From Leucaena leucocephala (lineage: Eukaryota > Streptophyta > Magnoliopsida > Fabales > Fabaceae): DNA of 64,000 bases. The stretch spans positions 62,001-126,000 of the forward strand of contig JAYWLJ010000063.1 of NCBI GenBank assembly GCA_037074615.1, given 5' to 3'. The translations under genes and the position numbers were made by a program. Shown piece after piece: positions 11,651-25,017 of the stretch. Each line of letters begins with the position of its first letter. The stretch's first letter is position 1. The notes beneath the pieces are model-generated. The model was given only the letters and a program-made list of their open reading frames with translations, had not been told where the DNA came from and did no database searches.

Positions 11651-14600
11651 TCATTTGCGTCTCCTCATCCCAGCCGCGGCCTTGTCGTCTTCTTCACCAG
11701 GGACAAATCTTGGGAGATTCAATAGTGTGTTTACCCGAGAAACTCCTTCAAGAGCAGACCACTCCTTTTCCAACTCAGCATCTATCTCCTTGGATGACTC
11801 TTCATTGCTTTCTTCCTGTGACTTTTCATCGCTTGCCCGGCAAGTTCCTGACCTTTCCAGAACAGTTGGTCCAGAAAGATCTTCCCCACCATCTGGCTCC
11901 ATTTGGTTTCCTAAACTAGGCTGCCCTTTAGAATTGATCTGAGATGCACTAGATAACTTTGGTGACTCAGAGTCAAGGAAGAGGCAAACAACAGCGCAAT
12001 CATCCACCTTAGAAGTTGGGTATTTATATCTCCAAGCTCGAACTGCTGACTCAACCAGCGCTCTGGCTGCAGAAGAACGTGCCGGTGATGCTGCTATGAT
12101 GTCAACAACTTCTTTGTTTGAGAGTACATCCCAAATCTGCCAAATTAAATCAACAAACTTGAAATGAAATCAGAGGTAAGAAGACGTCAAATTAGATTCG
12201 ACAAAGTAAGGCATTCATTAGCAATTGAAATTTCAAAAATGTCTCCTACCCCATCTGTTCCCAAGACAACAAATTCATCCTTCTCAGTGAGGCGTCGATA
12301 GGATATCTCTGGAACAGAAATTAGCCCAAAATCTTTAAGACAAAAATCTCCAAATGCCCGCGCCATGGCGAGGCCAGGGGAATCATTGTTGGGCAACCAG
12401 ACTCGGGCAACCTCAGGTTCATCTTGAAGAGCAAAAACACGCCCTTTACATTTGTGAATTCTCTCTGCTTCAGCTGTTCAAGAGAGAAAGGGACATAAGG
12501 TAAGGCTTACTAAAAGATTCAATAGGTATTTACATTTGTGAATTCTCTCTGCTTCAGCTGTTCAAGAGAGAAAGGGACATAAGGTAAGGCTTACTAAAAG
12601 ATTCAATAGGTAAACACACAATAAATCTGACCACTAAAACAAGACTTCCGCAGACTACAATCTTAAACCAATAGACAACAGCATGCACGTTTATTAGTGA
12701 TCATGAGCAAGTCTTAAAGAATTCCTGTCCTTTGCATTATTTAAGACATAAGCCAACTATTTAAATAAGGCACGCATCCTGTCAACCATATTTGCACTTA
12801 TGCACTCAATATGAGCTAAAAAATTTCTTTCTCATATATTTGAGAAATCAAACAGTAAATTTATATGTTTGAGAACACATATGTGCGAGAAAGGAAACCT
12901 GAAAATGGAAAACCCAATCTTTAATGCAACATTCACAAGCAGTAATGAAGAACTGCGATATGAAAGGAAGGACAGCAAAACCTGTGTTCTTCAATCAAAG
13001 TTAATCCCAATACATTTATTGACCCATATAGAAATTTTTAAGTCAAATAACAGTAACAACAACTAACTCAACAGACATTTTCCGCAGTCAATCAAGCATT
13101 ATGCATCCTCTGCCTTAACAGACGTCATCCCTTTTCAATTTAAAGACCATTTTGGTATTATTTAAAGCAAATATGTCAATTAGGTTTGCACAACTATGTA
13201 GCCAGTATTGTTAAAGGCTGCCATTAAGAACTACTTCAACCCAAAAATATAAGCTATAAGTGATGGCCCAGGATTGGCTTTATTATAATCTGTAGTATGC
13301 CCTTTCATACCCTTAACCCAAAACAATTTTAAAGCATGGACATCACACGCACTTATTATTCATTGTGCTTAAACATAATTTTAATACAAAGAATGGGAGA
13401 TGAAAGGATCGAATGCCTGACTAGTTGTCATTGAGACCCTAATTCCATGTCAACAACAACTTCAACTAAAATCTTAAATTGTTAAGTGATGCCCAACATT
13501 AGTTCAACAAATGTCCCTAACAGTTATCAACATTCGGTGTCTGCTAAAAAGCCTACTGCCTTGCTACTCATGCTGCCATTATTGACAAAGAATAGCTTCC
13601 ATCAACTGTATCAATGGTAAATTGCAGGTGATAAAAGTCAAGTCAAACTTATCATATAAACATAATGTCAATGGAAATGCTAAAGTTTTTTATAACTATA
13701 GACCAAGTCGAATTAGAATAGCCGTATGTATGGATATAGAAGAGTTAAACCTGACTTAAAAGAATAACATTTTAAAAATATCAAAAAGGAATCAGTGGGA
13801 AGCTAAGGAACATAAGCATAGCAGTTTCAGAAACTAAAGACTAAAGAGTAGAGGCTTCAGGTATCTAAAAATATATGATCCACTACTAGCTAAAACTTAT
13901 GGAGATGCAGTCATTATTCAAATTAGCGATTGGGAAAGGCATAATTGGCTGCTTTCAACTACTTCATTGTATGTGATGGATCTTTAAAGGGATACCTGGC
14001 AGGACAGAGATACATTGGTAATATGTGGGACCTGACGCAACTACATTACTTTCTCAAAGTACAGATCTAGAACTGGTTTCTCCAATCTGCCTTTCTGTCA
14101 CATACTTATGTTAGGACAGATCAACTAGTAAGCAATAACTTCATACTGGGCCAAAAAAACACAAAAAAAGCAATAACTTCATACGTATTTGAAATTGAGT
14201 GGTAAGATGCAAATATGATAATAACCTCATTCACCTGATTTAAGTCACTGTCAAAGAAGAAAAAAAGACAAGAATCAGTCAGAAGAGACAAACCAGGAAG
14301 ACTGGGTTTCAGATCAACTGTTAATTGAACAGCTGTAAGAGAATCATCTTTGTCTCTTGTACCCAGAACAGCTCTAGAGTCACCAACATTTCCAATAACA
14401 AGGTCGAGACCCTACAATGAAAACCATATCATTCTTAAAATAAATGATTTATATGCACTAAAGTCATAGCATGCATAAGATAATTGTCAACATTAATAAG
14501 GTTAAAAGCCCTTACTTGCTTGACTAGAGCCACTGCTGTAGTCCCACTGCAAAAGCAGTCAATACTTGGATGCATCTTCAGTTCCCTGTCCACAACCTTA

Positions 14601-15677
14601 AATGCCCTTAAAAATGACTCTTTAAGCGTTCTTAAGATCTCAGGGTGTTTTTCCATTTCCTCAGAATCAATGGGTGCCCTGGATTCCTCATCAGCAGATA
14701 CAAAGGCAGCCTCTTCTGAGTTCATACTCCCTGTAGTATTAATGCTAATCTCCTTGAGGACTTCTTCACCAGCTCCATTAAGTTCCCAGTGGGAACTCAG
14801 TTTTAGGGGAAGAGAATCCCTCACTCTTTTTGCAACCATATGACCAAATGGACCGTGGCCATCAAAAACTCCACAAAAAATGGTATCTTTTCTCGAACAA
14901 AAGTTCTGCAATGCACACTAAATTGAAATCAGGAAAAAACTATACAAAACAGGCTTAGGATAAACCAAATGGCAGGCATCAATTGTTGTATTGCCATGAC
15001 TTGATTACCGAGAAAAGCAATATTAGCATATGACAAAACCCCCACGCCAAAAATAAAGGGTAGCAGGAGGATAAGAGTGAACAGCAGGGAATAGGCCATC
15101 ATATAAGGAGGGCTTGATCTTTGTGGAATCCCTTCATCTACGATATCCTTGGTCAGTTCATCCTATGTTCACATAAATTTTATAGGCAATATTTTATTGT
15201 GAAGAATTTAAGATGAGGCAAAACAAAGTATTTAAATAAAAAGGCGGTCCGTTGCCCAAATATAAACGGATCAAGATAAAGATGTAAATAATTTGGATAT
15301 CATACGAACAAAGAGCGAAAAACTGCTGCAAAGGATATTAGATAGACAATGGTTAACCTATTGTCCGGAGTAAACTTTGTTAAAATGGAAGAACAATTCA
15401 ATACTCAGCATGCAAAAATGGAGAAAGATCTAACCTCCCAAACAATCATGGCATCCTGATTGGTGCCTTTCTTGCCTTGCTGAGTGAACAAAGACGCAAC
15501 TTCACTAGACCCATTAAGAAAAAGCCTCCCCGGTATTCTATGGAGGGGCACATCCCTCCAATGGTCAAAGGAAGAACTTCTTGATCCCAGTCTTCTTCTA
15601 GAGTTCTTCCATCTACTGATACCCGAAGGTGAAGTGGGAAGTGGGCTCCTGCTTTCCGCAGAGAAGCAGGACCCCAT
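11651..15677 (-). CDS. Protein phosphatase 2C, plant clade-E type
   Basis: Five exons join in phase: 15435-15677, 14516-14905, 14294-14411, 12250-12473 and 11651-12136, giving 486 aa. I chose the ATG at 15677 because it gives MGSCFS, an N-myristoylation/palmitoylation start usual in this clade. PP2C motifs in order: GKKGTNQDAM, CGVFDGHGPFGHMVAKR (metal-binding Asp), CSGTTAVALVKQ, VIGNVGDSRAVLG, GLAMARAFGDFCLKDFGL, DEFVVLGTDGIWDVLSN and VDDCAVVCLFLD. The C-terminal ~110 residues are acidic and low in complexity. The family is predicted to be a Mn/Mg-dependent Ser/Thr phosphatase at the plasma membrane. It resembles Arabidopsis PP2Cs such as At5g36250. Intron 3 is 1.8 kb. A tandem duplication overlaps exon 4 (12445-12612). 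Confidence 0.93.
12445..12612. repeat. Perfect 84-bp tandem duplication across the PP2C exon 4 acceptor
   Basis: Bases 12445-12528 and 12529-12612 are identical by eye. Each copy includes the first 29 bases of exon 4, its TTGAACAG acceptor and adjoining intron. The gene-proximal copy gives the open exon; splicing to the distal copy would read into intron and reach a stop. Confidence 0.93.
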
Positions 15678-18600
15678 CCTGAGGGCCCTGAGAATGCTGA
15701 GAAAGCACTCCAGACCAGCTGAGCGATCGCGCCTCCTATATTCTGTTGACGGATCCGTCACAAAGACGTAGGGGAAAACCTTGAGAAGATGCAGATACAG
15801 GCAGTATTCCAAAAATAATCCACCAGCTCACCCGTAAATAACTAAAATACCAGTGAAGGAAGAGGTTTCGACCGCAATAACAACTCCTCAGCAAATCCCC
15901 AAATGATATGCGCTTCAATCCCGTATTCAGTAAGAGAAGCTCCCACTTGTTTTTACTTGCTTTGCGTATCGTTAATTATAAGAGACACACGGCATAAGGA
16001 GCAGATCTGCGTAATAAGCATGCAGCAAATGTCATCGACCGGGGGAAACCCGCGACTCTGGAATCAAATACACGGACAGGCACAAGCATAGCAGTTTGAT
16101 CATTCTCTCTTCCTTAGATCGAGATTGGAAATAAAGAAGGTAAAAAAGAAAGGAGCAAATCCAATCCAAAGACAGTGTGAGAGTCCGTTATTTTTTGGGG
16201 GTTGTGGGGTGTTGCAGAAATGAAATTGGACAAGTTGAATCGGAGAAATAATCGCAACCACCAACAACAAAAAAGATCGCCAGAAACCCGCTCGTAATGA
16301 CGTGACCTGTTGTAGAAAGAGAAACGGAAAAGCAATTTTTGGAGAGCCAAAAGGTTTTCATTTATTTTATTTTTTTGCCTGTAAGAAAGAGCCAAAAGGC
16401 TGTTGGAGTAAAGATCCCACGCGTGAAGATAAAAGAAAATATTTAATGCTAACTTTTTTAAGAACAACAATTATAAGCAGCGGGTGGGGCAATTAAGTCG
16501 GCTAAATTCATCGATAAATTAAGATTCAAATTTCTATAAATGTGCCTAAAAAATTAATGGAGCCTATTTGAGTTTCCCTACAATTCCCCGTGATAATAAA
16601 TATAGGAAAATTTATGTTTTGGATTACATGTGAATCTCAAATATTTTTTTAATTGGCGGTTGTTGAAGTTATGAAACAAAACACACACACGTTTGAGTTA
16701 CTTAATAGATATCTTCAATTGAGGTGTGTTTACTGGATGGTTTGATTTGTAATAGATGCGGAACTATGAATAGTTAAATTTAGAGTTTTCTTATTCGAAT
16801 TATAAAGTGTAGTTTTGAAATTTTTGACCTGGTTGACGGAGGTTTTGCTATCAGAAGTAAAACCGCCCAAAAAAACTATTAGTTGCATGAAGCTATGCCA
16901 ATTCTAGTGAGGCCATGGAGGAAGGAGAGAGAGAAATTTCTAATAATTTTATATGCAAATAAGAATTATATTTGAAAACTATTGAAGGGGGCAAGGAGGA
17001 CCCAATGTCTTTATCAACTTGAACGAAAATGATAATGATATTAACTTGGACATGCAACCCATGAAGCATGCCTCCATACTACTCATCCGTCTCCTCTCCT
17101 TTCTTCTTGTTCTTTTATTCTTTTTTAACTTTATAATTATAGATTTTTTTTTTATAAATTTTACTGATCTTTTTATGTGCTGGGCAAATTTAAAAAAAAA
17201 ATTAAACTATAGTTAATATTGCAATTTTCAAAAATATCACTCAGACCTATTTAAAAATTAATTATAAAATCTTATCCACTTACTAACTAAAAGTTTAATT
17301 TATTTTTTTAGACATTTGAATTATTTTAAAATTAATCAATTTAATAATATTACAAATTAATTTTAAAATATATATTAAAGTTATTTTGGGGGACATAAGG
17401 GTTTAAAATAGTTTAAAGGGGAGTATATTTATCAAGACAAAAGTTTAATTACGTGACCTAGTGCTCATTTGAATTGGAACTGAACAGATGTGATTCTAAA
17501 TTTTCCTAATTTTTACAAACAACAGCATTGTTCATAAGTCACATTCGTTAATCAAAATTTTTATTTAGAATTTTATTTCTATTAATAGACCTGCAGAGAA
17601 TGAATTTTGTTTACTTTTTTTGTATAAATTTTATTTATTAAAATTACTTTTGGATGTATAATTATATAAAAGGGCATGGCTTTGATAAATTTTTATTTTT
17701 CATACCTATTATTTATTTCAGTAATAATTAAATATAACTTAGTAAATGACATGAATGCGAAAACAAATTATTTACAATTTAGTATGACAAAAAAAAATTA
17801 TTTCAATTACATATCTTTTAAACAAAATCCAAACTCAAGTGATTTGGTTGAGCAATAATAAGAAAAAAGAGGTGGGGAATGTTCTTTTTTTTATCAAAGT
17901 GGGGGATGTATTATTGAGAGAATGAAGGAGGAAGAGTTATATCGGAGAAATCCTCGTTGCCTCCACTTCCATCGTTAATTTTGCGACGCAAAAAAATTCT
18001 CGTTGCTTCTAAATCCTAATCAAGTTGTGATGTTATGGCCTTTTGAATTCTTAGCTGAATGCTGGGAGCTTTTAAGCCGCTCCCTTTCAAAACCTGAGTT
18101 CGAACTTCGAAGCGACGAGGTTGAAGAAGGATCCCAAATGCTGTCTTTTGAGCCTCATAATTTCTTCTTGGAAAAGAAACTTAAAAGAAAAAAATCAATT
18201 TAACATAAAGAAAAAAATCAATTTAACATACCCTTTAATTTCAAAAAAAAAATAGTTAAAATATATTTTTTATCCTTTATATTTACATCATACTTTAGTC
18301 ATGTAAGTTTAAAAATATATTTTTTATTATTTAAACTTAATATTATTAATATTAATTAACAAGAAATGTCAACTTATCAAACTCATAATAAACGTCAATA
18401 AAATATATACTTTTTAATATTTTTAAATCATATTATATTTTATATCATATATTTAAAATTTAAATATCTTTTGTTAACGTTTATTTGTTGAATTATTATT
18501 TTAAAACATTTTTATTATTAAAATTAATAGTATTAAATTTAAAGCACTATAAATATACTTCCTAAAATAAAACACACATGAAAAACCAAACGCATACCCC

Positions 18601-19069
18601 ATATAAATGGAAGCTCAATGCATTTTACTCGAAATGAATATCAACGCACTTCATAAATGTCATGCATAATTTTTCCATACTAATTCCTATACTACGCGTT
18701 CATTTCTATAGGCAAAATATACCTAATTCAATTTATAATTTCATTGAATCAAAATAAAATATATCCTGGAAAAACATTTTAAGATTAAAATATACTTTGG
18801 AAAGCATCCAAAAGCAACAATCCATCTTTCTTATAGATCATCAAGCATATCAAATGATCTTATAGATATGAATATATGATCTTCAGACCACCAATATCAG
18901 TTAATAACGCAAAACAAAAGTCTTAATTATTTATTTTCTTGCTAGTTGATAATCGATGGTGACAAAAAGAAAATAAATTGGACAAAGTAAAATGGTAATC
19001 AGCTCCACCTACTAAGAGCAAGAGAGGCCATTAAACAAACAAATTGAGTCTAGTCGATAGTTTGATGTT
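15678..19069. other. PP2C promoter/5' UTR and AT-rich intergenic DNA
   Basis: 15678-16500 is the upstream region of the PP2C gene and probably holds its leader. From 16500 to 19069 the DNA is AT-rich with poly-A/T runs. A box B-like GAGTTCGAACTTC near 18100, followed by an A-rich direct repeat at 18180-18225, hints at a degraded SINE. I see no gene. Confidence 0.55.
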
Positions 19070-22000
19070 TCATGGATGCAAGCTCGTTAACCCTGAACTT
19101 TTGTCGTTATCAATGGACGAAGAAGACTCCCCAAGAAACTCTGATCTCAATTGCATCAATAGTCGACCAAGATAATTTAAGCCTTCTCCATCCCGACCTC
19201 CACCCCAGAACAGATCATGCGGTGATGCCTCAACGAGCACCGAACCCGCAGTTGAGATCAGCATGTTATTCAAATGCGGGTAGATTGAGAACTTGCATTT
19301 AAGAGCTCTGTACATTACTTCAATCTTTATGTTGTCCCAGTCAGGCCTTACCTGTGTACCCACCAAAATATCAGTTTAATACTTTCTCCAAATCAGGGAA
19401 CAGAACCATTTCAAAGTATATTCCAAGACATCATAACAGTGGCATATGCGGTGAGAATTAAAATGCATGCTTTCAGAAGATCATATGCAAAGGGGTAGGT
19501 CCAAAATTATTTATAGAAATCGTAAAATTTTCTTCACTTGGACCCCTGAAATTTAGACTTTTCAAAGCCCCCATGTATTTATATTTTGGCCACTCAATAT
19601 TTTTATTATAGCCCTGCCTCTATAGGATGGTTATACCAGGCCAGGTCGCTGTCTCTGCATTGACCTTCCTATTCTCGCAGCTTCTTCTGGACTTTTTGCA
19701 GACTTAATCCTTTCAACGCAATTATGAGCAAAAGGATCATTGACCCCAACAAACTTGTGTGCCTACACATTGTTATATTTCATAAGCAAACAAACATAAC
19801 TACAACGATTATAACTCATGCAGAAAAGGCAAGTACCTGATAGTAGTGCTCCACACTGAACCAAGTTACATAATCACCATTTCCATCAGGCATTTGAATG
19901 GGATGAGGTGAAAAATTTGAAAATGCACCATAAGGATCCCATGTTTTATAGAAAAATATAATGCTAGGTTCATAAGGTGAGACAGTGGGATCAATGGCAA
20001 AAGTCTCATCCACTGATGGGATAACAGGTGTCACATCTGGTAAAGGCTGGAGAAACCCACTTATTAGCATGTCAGGCCCAATCTGCATTACACTTGCCAG
20101 TAAAAAATCCCTTATCAGGAGACAGAAAGAATAATGTTGAACATGGTAAGATCTGACAATCATGTCAGCTTAAATATCCAATACTAGACACATCTGGTAA
20201 CCATGTCTAATTAAACAGACGATACCAGAAGCCACTAAAATTTCTATTTCTGAGATATTTAAGCATTTGAAAGTTAGGCCCATACATGCATCAATCAGAT
20301 GAAGATGTACTTAATATTTTGAAGGAATTATTACCAACCTGCTCATAGCAAACATCAATCAGATCTAAGGCCTGTGACATCTCAACCATCCCAAGCTCAC
20401 CAACAGGAGATGGTGCACTTTTCCCCCCAATAATTTTAGGAGCAACAAAAGCAAAAACCTGCAGACCACATAAATTGCTATCATACCTAGTAACAATCAA
20501 ATCAAAACAAGACAGCCACCAAAGGTTCGTAAAACTAACAGGACTTTTCCCACTAAACACAATTACTTAAAAGCACATAGCAATTTGTTTGGATGTTTTT
20601 CACTAAGACTTGCCCCCCAAGACAAAGAATGGAAGGCAGATATTCACTGTACAGACATGACTTATTCTAATGTCATACAAACATGACTTATTCTAATGTC
20701 CTACATATAGGATCAAAAGAGTAACTTCTAGTAATATAGAAAGGTTTCACTTTAATCCACTCCCAACAAAAGAAAACAAGCCAATAAAGATAAATAAAAT
20801 AAAACCTTGTGAATTACTCCAGATGAAATAGCAGATGCAGCCAAAGTTCCCCCGCACTCCCATAAAATTGAAAGATACCCACGATCATGAAAATACTCCA
20901 TAACATCTCGGGGATTTAATATGTCAAACTCCACCACTTCAACACCTTTAGATGCAAGCAGCTTTTGGAAGCTCCTCCTAGCACCTCTCTGCGTTAAAAC
21001 TATGGTAGAGACCTCCGACATGTCCCATAGGTTTGCTTCCTCGGGAAGATTGAGAGTAGGGGACAATACAACGCGAACTGGCATATGCCCACCTCCATGT
21101 CTTGCTGTCAATCTTGGATCTAATCCAAACATTAGAAAGCATAAAAACTCAAGTGCTATCAAAGTCATGTGATCATCATGATACTTACTGTCCTTTCGCA
21201 CTGTGTTTCCTCCAACAATTATAGCATCGCTTCTACCACGTAGTTCCAAAACTAGATTTCTAGATTGCTTGCTGCTTATCCACGCTGAATGCCCACTGGT
21301 AGTAGCAATTTTTCCTAGTAGAGTAAAAGAAACGTAATAAGGGACTACTATAATTTTTCGGGTTTGTAACAGAGGCCAACAAGGGAAAATCATTCATGAA
21401 TGGGGAAAACAAAGATAAAGGAAAAGCCTAAAACTGCTGACACGATGCTCACCATCAAGGGTCATGGCATACTTGAGAACAGAGAAAGGAAGTCGTGAAG
21501 CAGCTCTGCAAATCAAAGGGGCATTGACAAGAATACATGCTTTCCGAGCTTCCTGTAATACATATTTCCAATATCTCAAAGCTAAACCAAAAGTAAACAT
21601 CATGCTAATGTGCCATAATACATGAGATTAGAAAAAAATGGTTGATGCACACCTCAGTAAGTTTACTTTTGAGATCCTCCCCAAGAACATCAACTTGCAC
21701 TCCTCGACTTTGCAATGCACGCACAGCGTTGCCTCGCAGATGTGGTAAGGGATGTCTCATTCCAATAACAACTCTTTTAACTCCTCCCTAGTTCACACAC
21801 ATTGTCATTTATAAACTAAAAAGACAAAGAAAACTAGAGTTAAGATAATCAAAGATGAAAAATGGGGGTAGTAGCATGAAATGAGGGCATATAAAATGCA
21901 AACCTGAACAAGAGCAGATACAGCAGTGTGGTCACCATGACAATCCCCAGGTTCCATGTTGAGAAAAGCAGTAGCGCCACAACAACGTTCACCTGCGGCC

Positions 22001-22254
22001 TCAACAGCCTGAACCTCGGCTGGTTTAGTACCTTGAGCATAGAGGAAACCCTCCCCGACAATGTTGCCAGGGGCAGTAGCTATTACACAGCCAAAGTTGG
22101 GATGAGGAGAAGTGAAGCCAGCAGATTTGTCAGCTATCTCAGCTGCTCGGCGAATGTAAGCTGAATCTAGTACATAGGTTCCGTTATTGTGGCTTTTAAA
22201 TGATGCCTTGCATATAAGGGAAGGACCATAAGCCTTGAGAGAGAACAATGCCAT
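19070..22254 (-). CDS. PYRR: Riboflavin biosynthesis reductase PYRR, plastid
   Basis: Nine exons join in phase: 21904-22254, 21653-21787, 21453-21552, 21189-21314, 20806-21119, 20339-20458, 19837-20082, 19637-19762 and 19070-19351. They give 599 aa, the length of Arabidopsis PYRR. Domains in order: a deaminase-like domain whose zinc ligands are lost (GTKPAEV where active RibD has an HAE motif; EPGDCHGD where it has EPC); a RibD reductase domain (SDAIIVGGNTVRKDNPRLTA, LSILWECGGTLAASAI); and a C-terminal COG3236/DUF1768 domain (FSNFSPHPIQMP, SPHDLFWGGGRDGEGLNYLG). The family reduces the deaminated ribosylamino-pyrimidine to the ribityl form. The C-terminal domain is known to be an N-glycosidase that removes reactive early intermediates. 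Deamination is done by a separate enzyme, PYRD. Confidence 0.96.
20653..20702. repeat. Short tandem repeat in a PYRR intron
   Basis: ACATGACTTATTCTAATGTC occurs twice in tandem with a few intervening bases, inside the intron between exons 5 and 6. No function is implied. Confidence 0.8.
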
Positions 22255-24844
22255 AAGTGAAGCTCCTTTGGACTGGCTTTATTGTGCTAGCTGAACCTAA
22301 GCCGCAGAGAGAGTTCAGTTCCAAAAAAACAAAGCAGCAGGGAGAGAAAAAATGTCTCCTCTCTATAGAACACCTACATATAGAGAGATAAGGCCTACAA
22401 CATCCATAATCCATAAATAAAGAGACAGCGCCAGGTTTAGGAACCGTTTGTAAAATATGAACTATAAAAGAACAATATTTATCGAAAACATAACCCTATC
22501 AATTGAAAAATATTTGAAGTAAAATATAAGCCATCAATTGAACAATATTTTTTGCTGTACAATCTGACAAAATCAATGCCAATTTCAAGTTTTTGCAAAA
22601 ATAAATTAAAAAAACATTGCCCTTGTATCAATGATTGGTAAATAAAAAGAACACCAAATTTCTTAAAATCTTAAGTCGATGTGCATGATCTTTTTGGACT
22701 TTAATTTCCAATAAGAACCATCATCACCTTTGCCTGAACTATCAGTCAAGTGTAATAAATATAAATTCAATCAATACACAAAACTAACAGTTTTGTGGAG
22801 TTGGGCATCATATTGCTTTTTGCTGTTTGCTTGCTGAGGTGCCTCTAGTCAAAAGGTTGGAGAGAAAGGTGTATACTTTCTTAAAAGATGCCATTACACA
22901 TTTTGGAGAGAACCCTCCAGTCTTGATTGACTTCACTCAATGTTATCATAGAAATACCAGTATAAAATAAAACTTCTACAATTGTAAAGCAATAGTTGAA
23001 AGTTACAAACAACGTGCAAATCTTTTAGCAAGATTATCACACACGTGAAAGAAAAAGTCAAATATGAGATAAGCTCTATATAGCTTATCAAGCTGTGATC
23101 ATCAAAGAAGACCTCCCCACCATCTACACGACTATAGCAGGCAATTTTACATAAGCCCTCAAATTAAAACTATCTGATATACAGCCTCACCCTGATATGT
23201 ATACAAAACAGAAAATGATCCAAACTCTATTGTAACTTAGCGAGTTAGCAGACGAAGATCCAACTGTGATATACCAAAGAAAAGGACTCACTTCCCAGTG
23301 CTATAGTTAGTAAACAACCTTCGAGATAGGGCAGATACCTGGATTGGTAAGAGTCCGAGGCTTGGCTTCTGCCGCCGAACAGGAGGGCAGATGGGGCTCC
23401 GTGGATGGGAAACCTTTTTTCATTTATTTTCTTTTAAATACGATTCGCTATGGTCAGACTCTGCTATCTCGGCCGAGATGTCAGGATTTTTTAAATAGCC
23501 GGACCGGACCGGACGGTCCGGCCGGACCGTCGTCTGGATACTTCTCCGGCTCGGTTGAGGGGGAAAACTCGTTCTGAAGGTTTGGCCGGATTAGCCCAAC
23601 ATTGGGCAGCTATTGAGCCGTAAACCGGCGAAAAGCCGGGAACCGGAACGGCTAAGTGAAAACCGTCCAGTCAGAACCCAGTCCCAACTTCCACCCCAAA
23701 AATCCACTGACAACTTTTACCAGAGAAAATTTAACCCCTCAAAACTGGTTTAAAAACCTCTGCTATGGGTATGGAGAAGAGGAAAAGCATAACAAAGACA
23801 AGGGAGAAGGAGAAAAAAGACGAGGAAGAAGAAGAATATCTCACCAGATTAACGCTGATCGTATCCAAAACTATCAGAAAATCAACCATGAAAAAAATGA
23901 CCAAGACGAGATAATGGAGAGAGAAAAAATAGAGAGCATCGTCTAAGGTCATCCGCTATGAAATTCAGGGAGTCGAGATGTTGGAGAAAGAAAAAAAATT
24001 TGACGGTATGCTTCAGAGAATTCGATTACTACCTCCCATTGTAATTACAAGACCCTATTAATATTTTTTTAAAATTAATAAATTATTTAATTATAATATA
24101 TAATATATAATCTTTTTAAAATAAATAGTTTATAAATCAAATAGATTAATTTGAGGAGAATGCTAACGAATACGAGGTTTGTTCTCTTTCGTCCTAAGCA
24201 CTGTCATCTTTCTGTTATGGTTGATTTCAAAAACTTATTTGAATTCATTTTGTAGGTTGAAGCTAATAGAAAAATACTTGGTAAAGATTCCCGGGACAAA
24301 ATGAAGAAACGCTATGAAGAACTAGCACAAGTTTAGTAGCACTAATGTTTGAATTCAACCAATAAACTCAAATAAAAATCATTGATTGTGGGCTAGGAAT
24401 GATCTTTTAAACTTTTAAAATTTTATATTCAAACAAAAATATATAAGAGGTTAAGATGATCATTAGTTACATTAAATTAAAATACCATAGTGTATGAAAT
24501 ATTTCACATCCCACCCATATATTGGAATAAAATATGATAGTATATGGAATATGCCAAGTTCTCACCCGCGGGTTTCTGCACTCGTATTGTATATGGTAAG
24601 TTTCCTGTCAATTGTACAATGATAATTTCATCCTGAAAAATAATCTAATAATAAAGTTTTTCAAAAGTTATTGTTGTTGAGCAACCCGGCCCGCATCCGC
24701 ACTCATATGGAGCAACCCAGCACTCGGGCCCACCTTTTTTTTATTGTTGGGGAACGTTGGGTTGGGCTTGGTTTGAGGTTTTGAATTGGGCCAAATGGTT
24801 CAAAATCTTCCCTTGCCGAATTACTTTTTTTATCAAATATTACT
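22255..24844. other. PYRR promoter and intergenic DNA with a GC-rich CCGG-rich island
   Basis: 22255-22440 is the likely PYRR leader. The rest is intergenic. Unlike its AT-rich surroundings, 23340-23660 is GC-rich and full of CCGG and self-complementary motifs. No gene is recognised; the reading frame at 23656-23946 is Lys/Glu-rich without a known domain. Confidence 0.55.
23490..23545. repeat. CCGGAC/GTCCGG palindromic cluster
   Basis: Runs of CCGGACCGGACCGGACGG are followed by the complementary GTCCGGCCGGACCGTC, so the region can fold on itself. Such CCGG-rich ends occur in some non-autonomous plant DNA transposons, but I found no clear terminal repeats or target duplication. Confidence 0.6.
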
Positions 24845-25017
24845 ATTTAAACAAGCCCGATATCGTTTAAGCGAGGTCTCGAGTTCGAGTTTTAGCGTAC
24901 GCAGAAAATTCCCGTTGGGAAACTCACCCACCATAGCCAGGTGCGCGACGCGGGTCAGATCCGGATGTAGTCCGGATAAAGCTCCGGTGAACCGGGTTGG
25001 CAACAAAAAAAAAAGGT
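24845..25017 (+). mobile_element. tRNA-derived SINE, copy 2, 5'-truncated
   Basis: It starts inside the tRNA-like head, so the box A half is missing. It keeps box B (GAGGTCTCGAGTTCGAG), the body (CACCATAGCCAGGTGCGCGA; CTCCGGTGAACCGG) and a poly-A tail after TTGGCAAC. Flanks share ATATTACT. Confidence 0.85.

Noticed and set aside
14484..14843. 119-codon plus-strand ORF opposite PP2C exon 2
   Set aside because: Shadow of the PP2C coding frame on the opposite strand.
23656..23946. 96-codon Lys/Glu-rich ORF
   Set aside because: Low-complexity purine-rich DNA; no domain, no splice or homology support.
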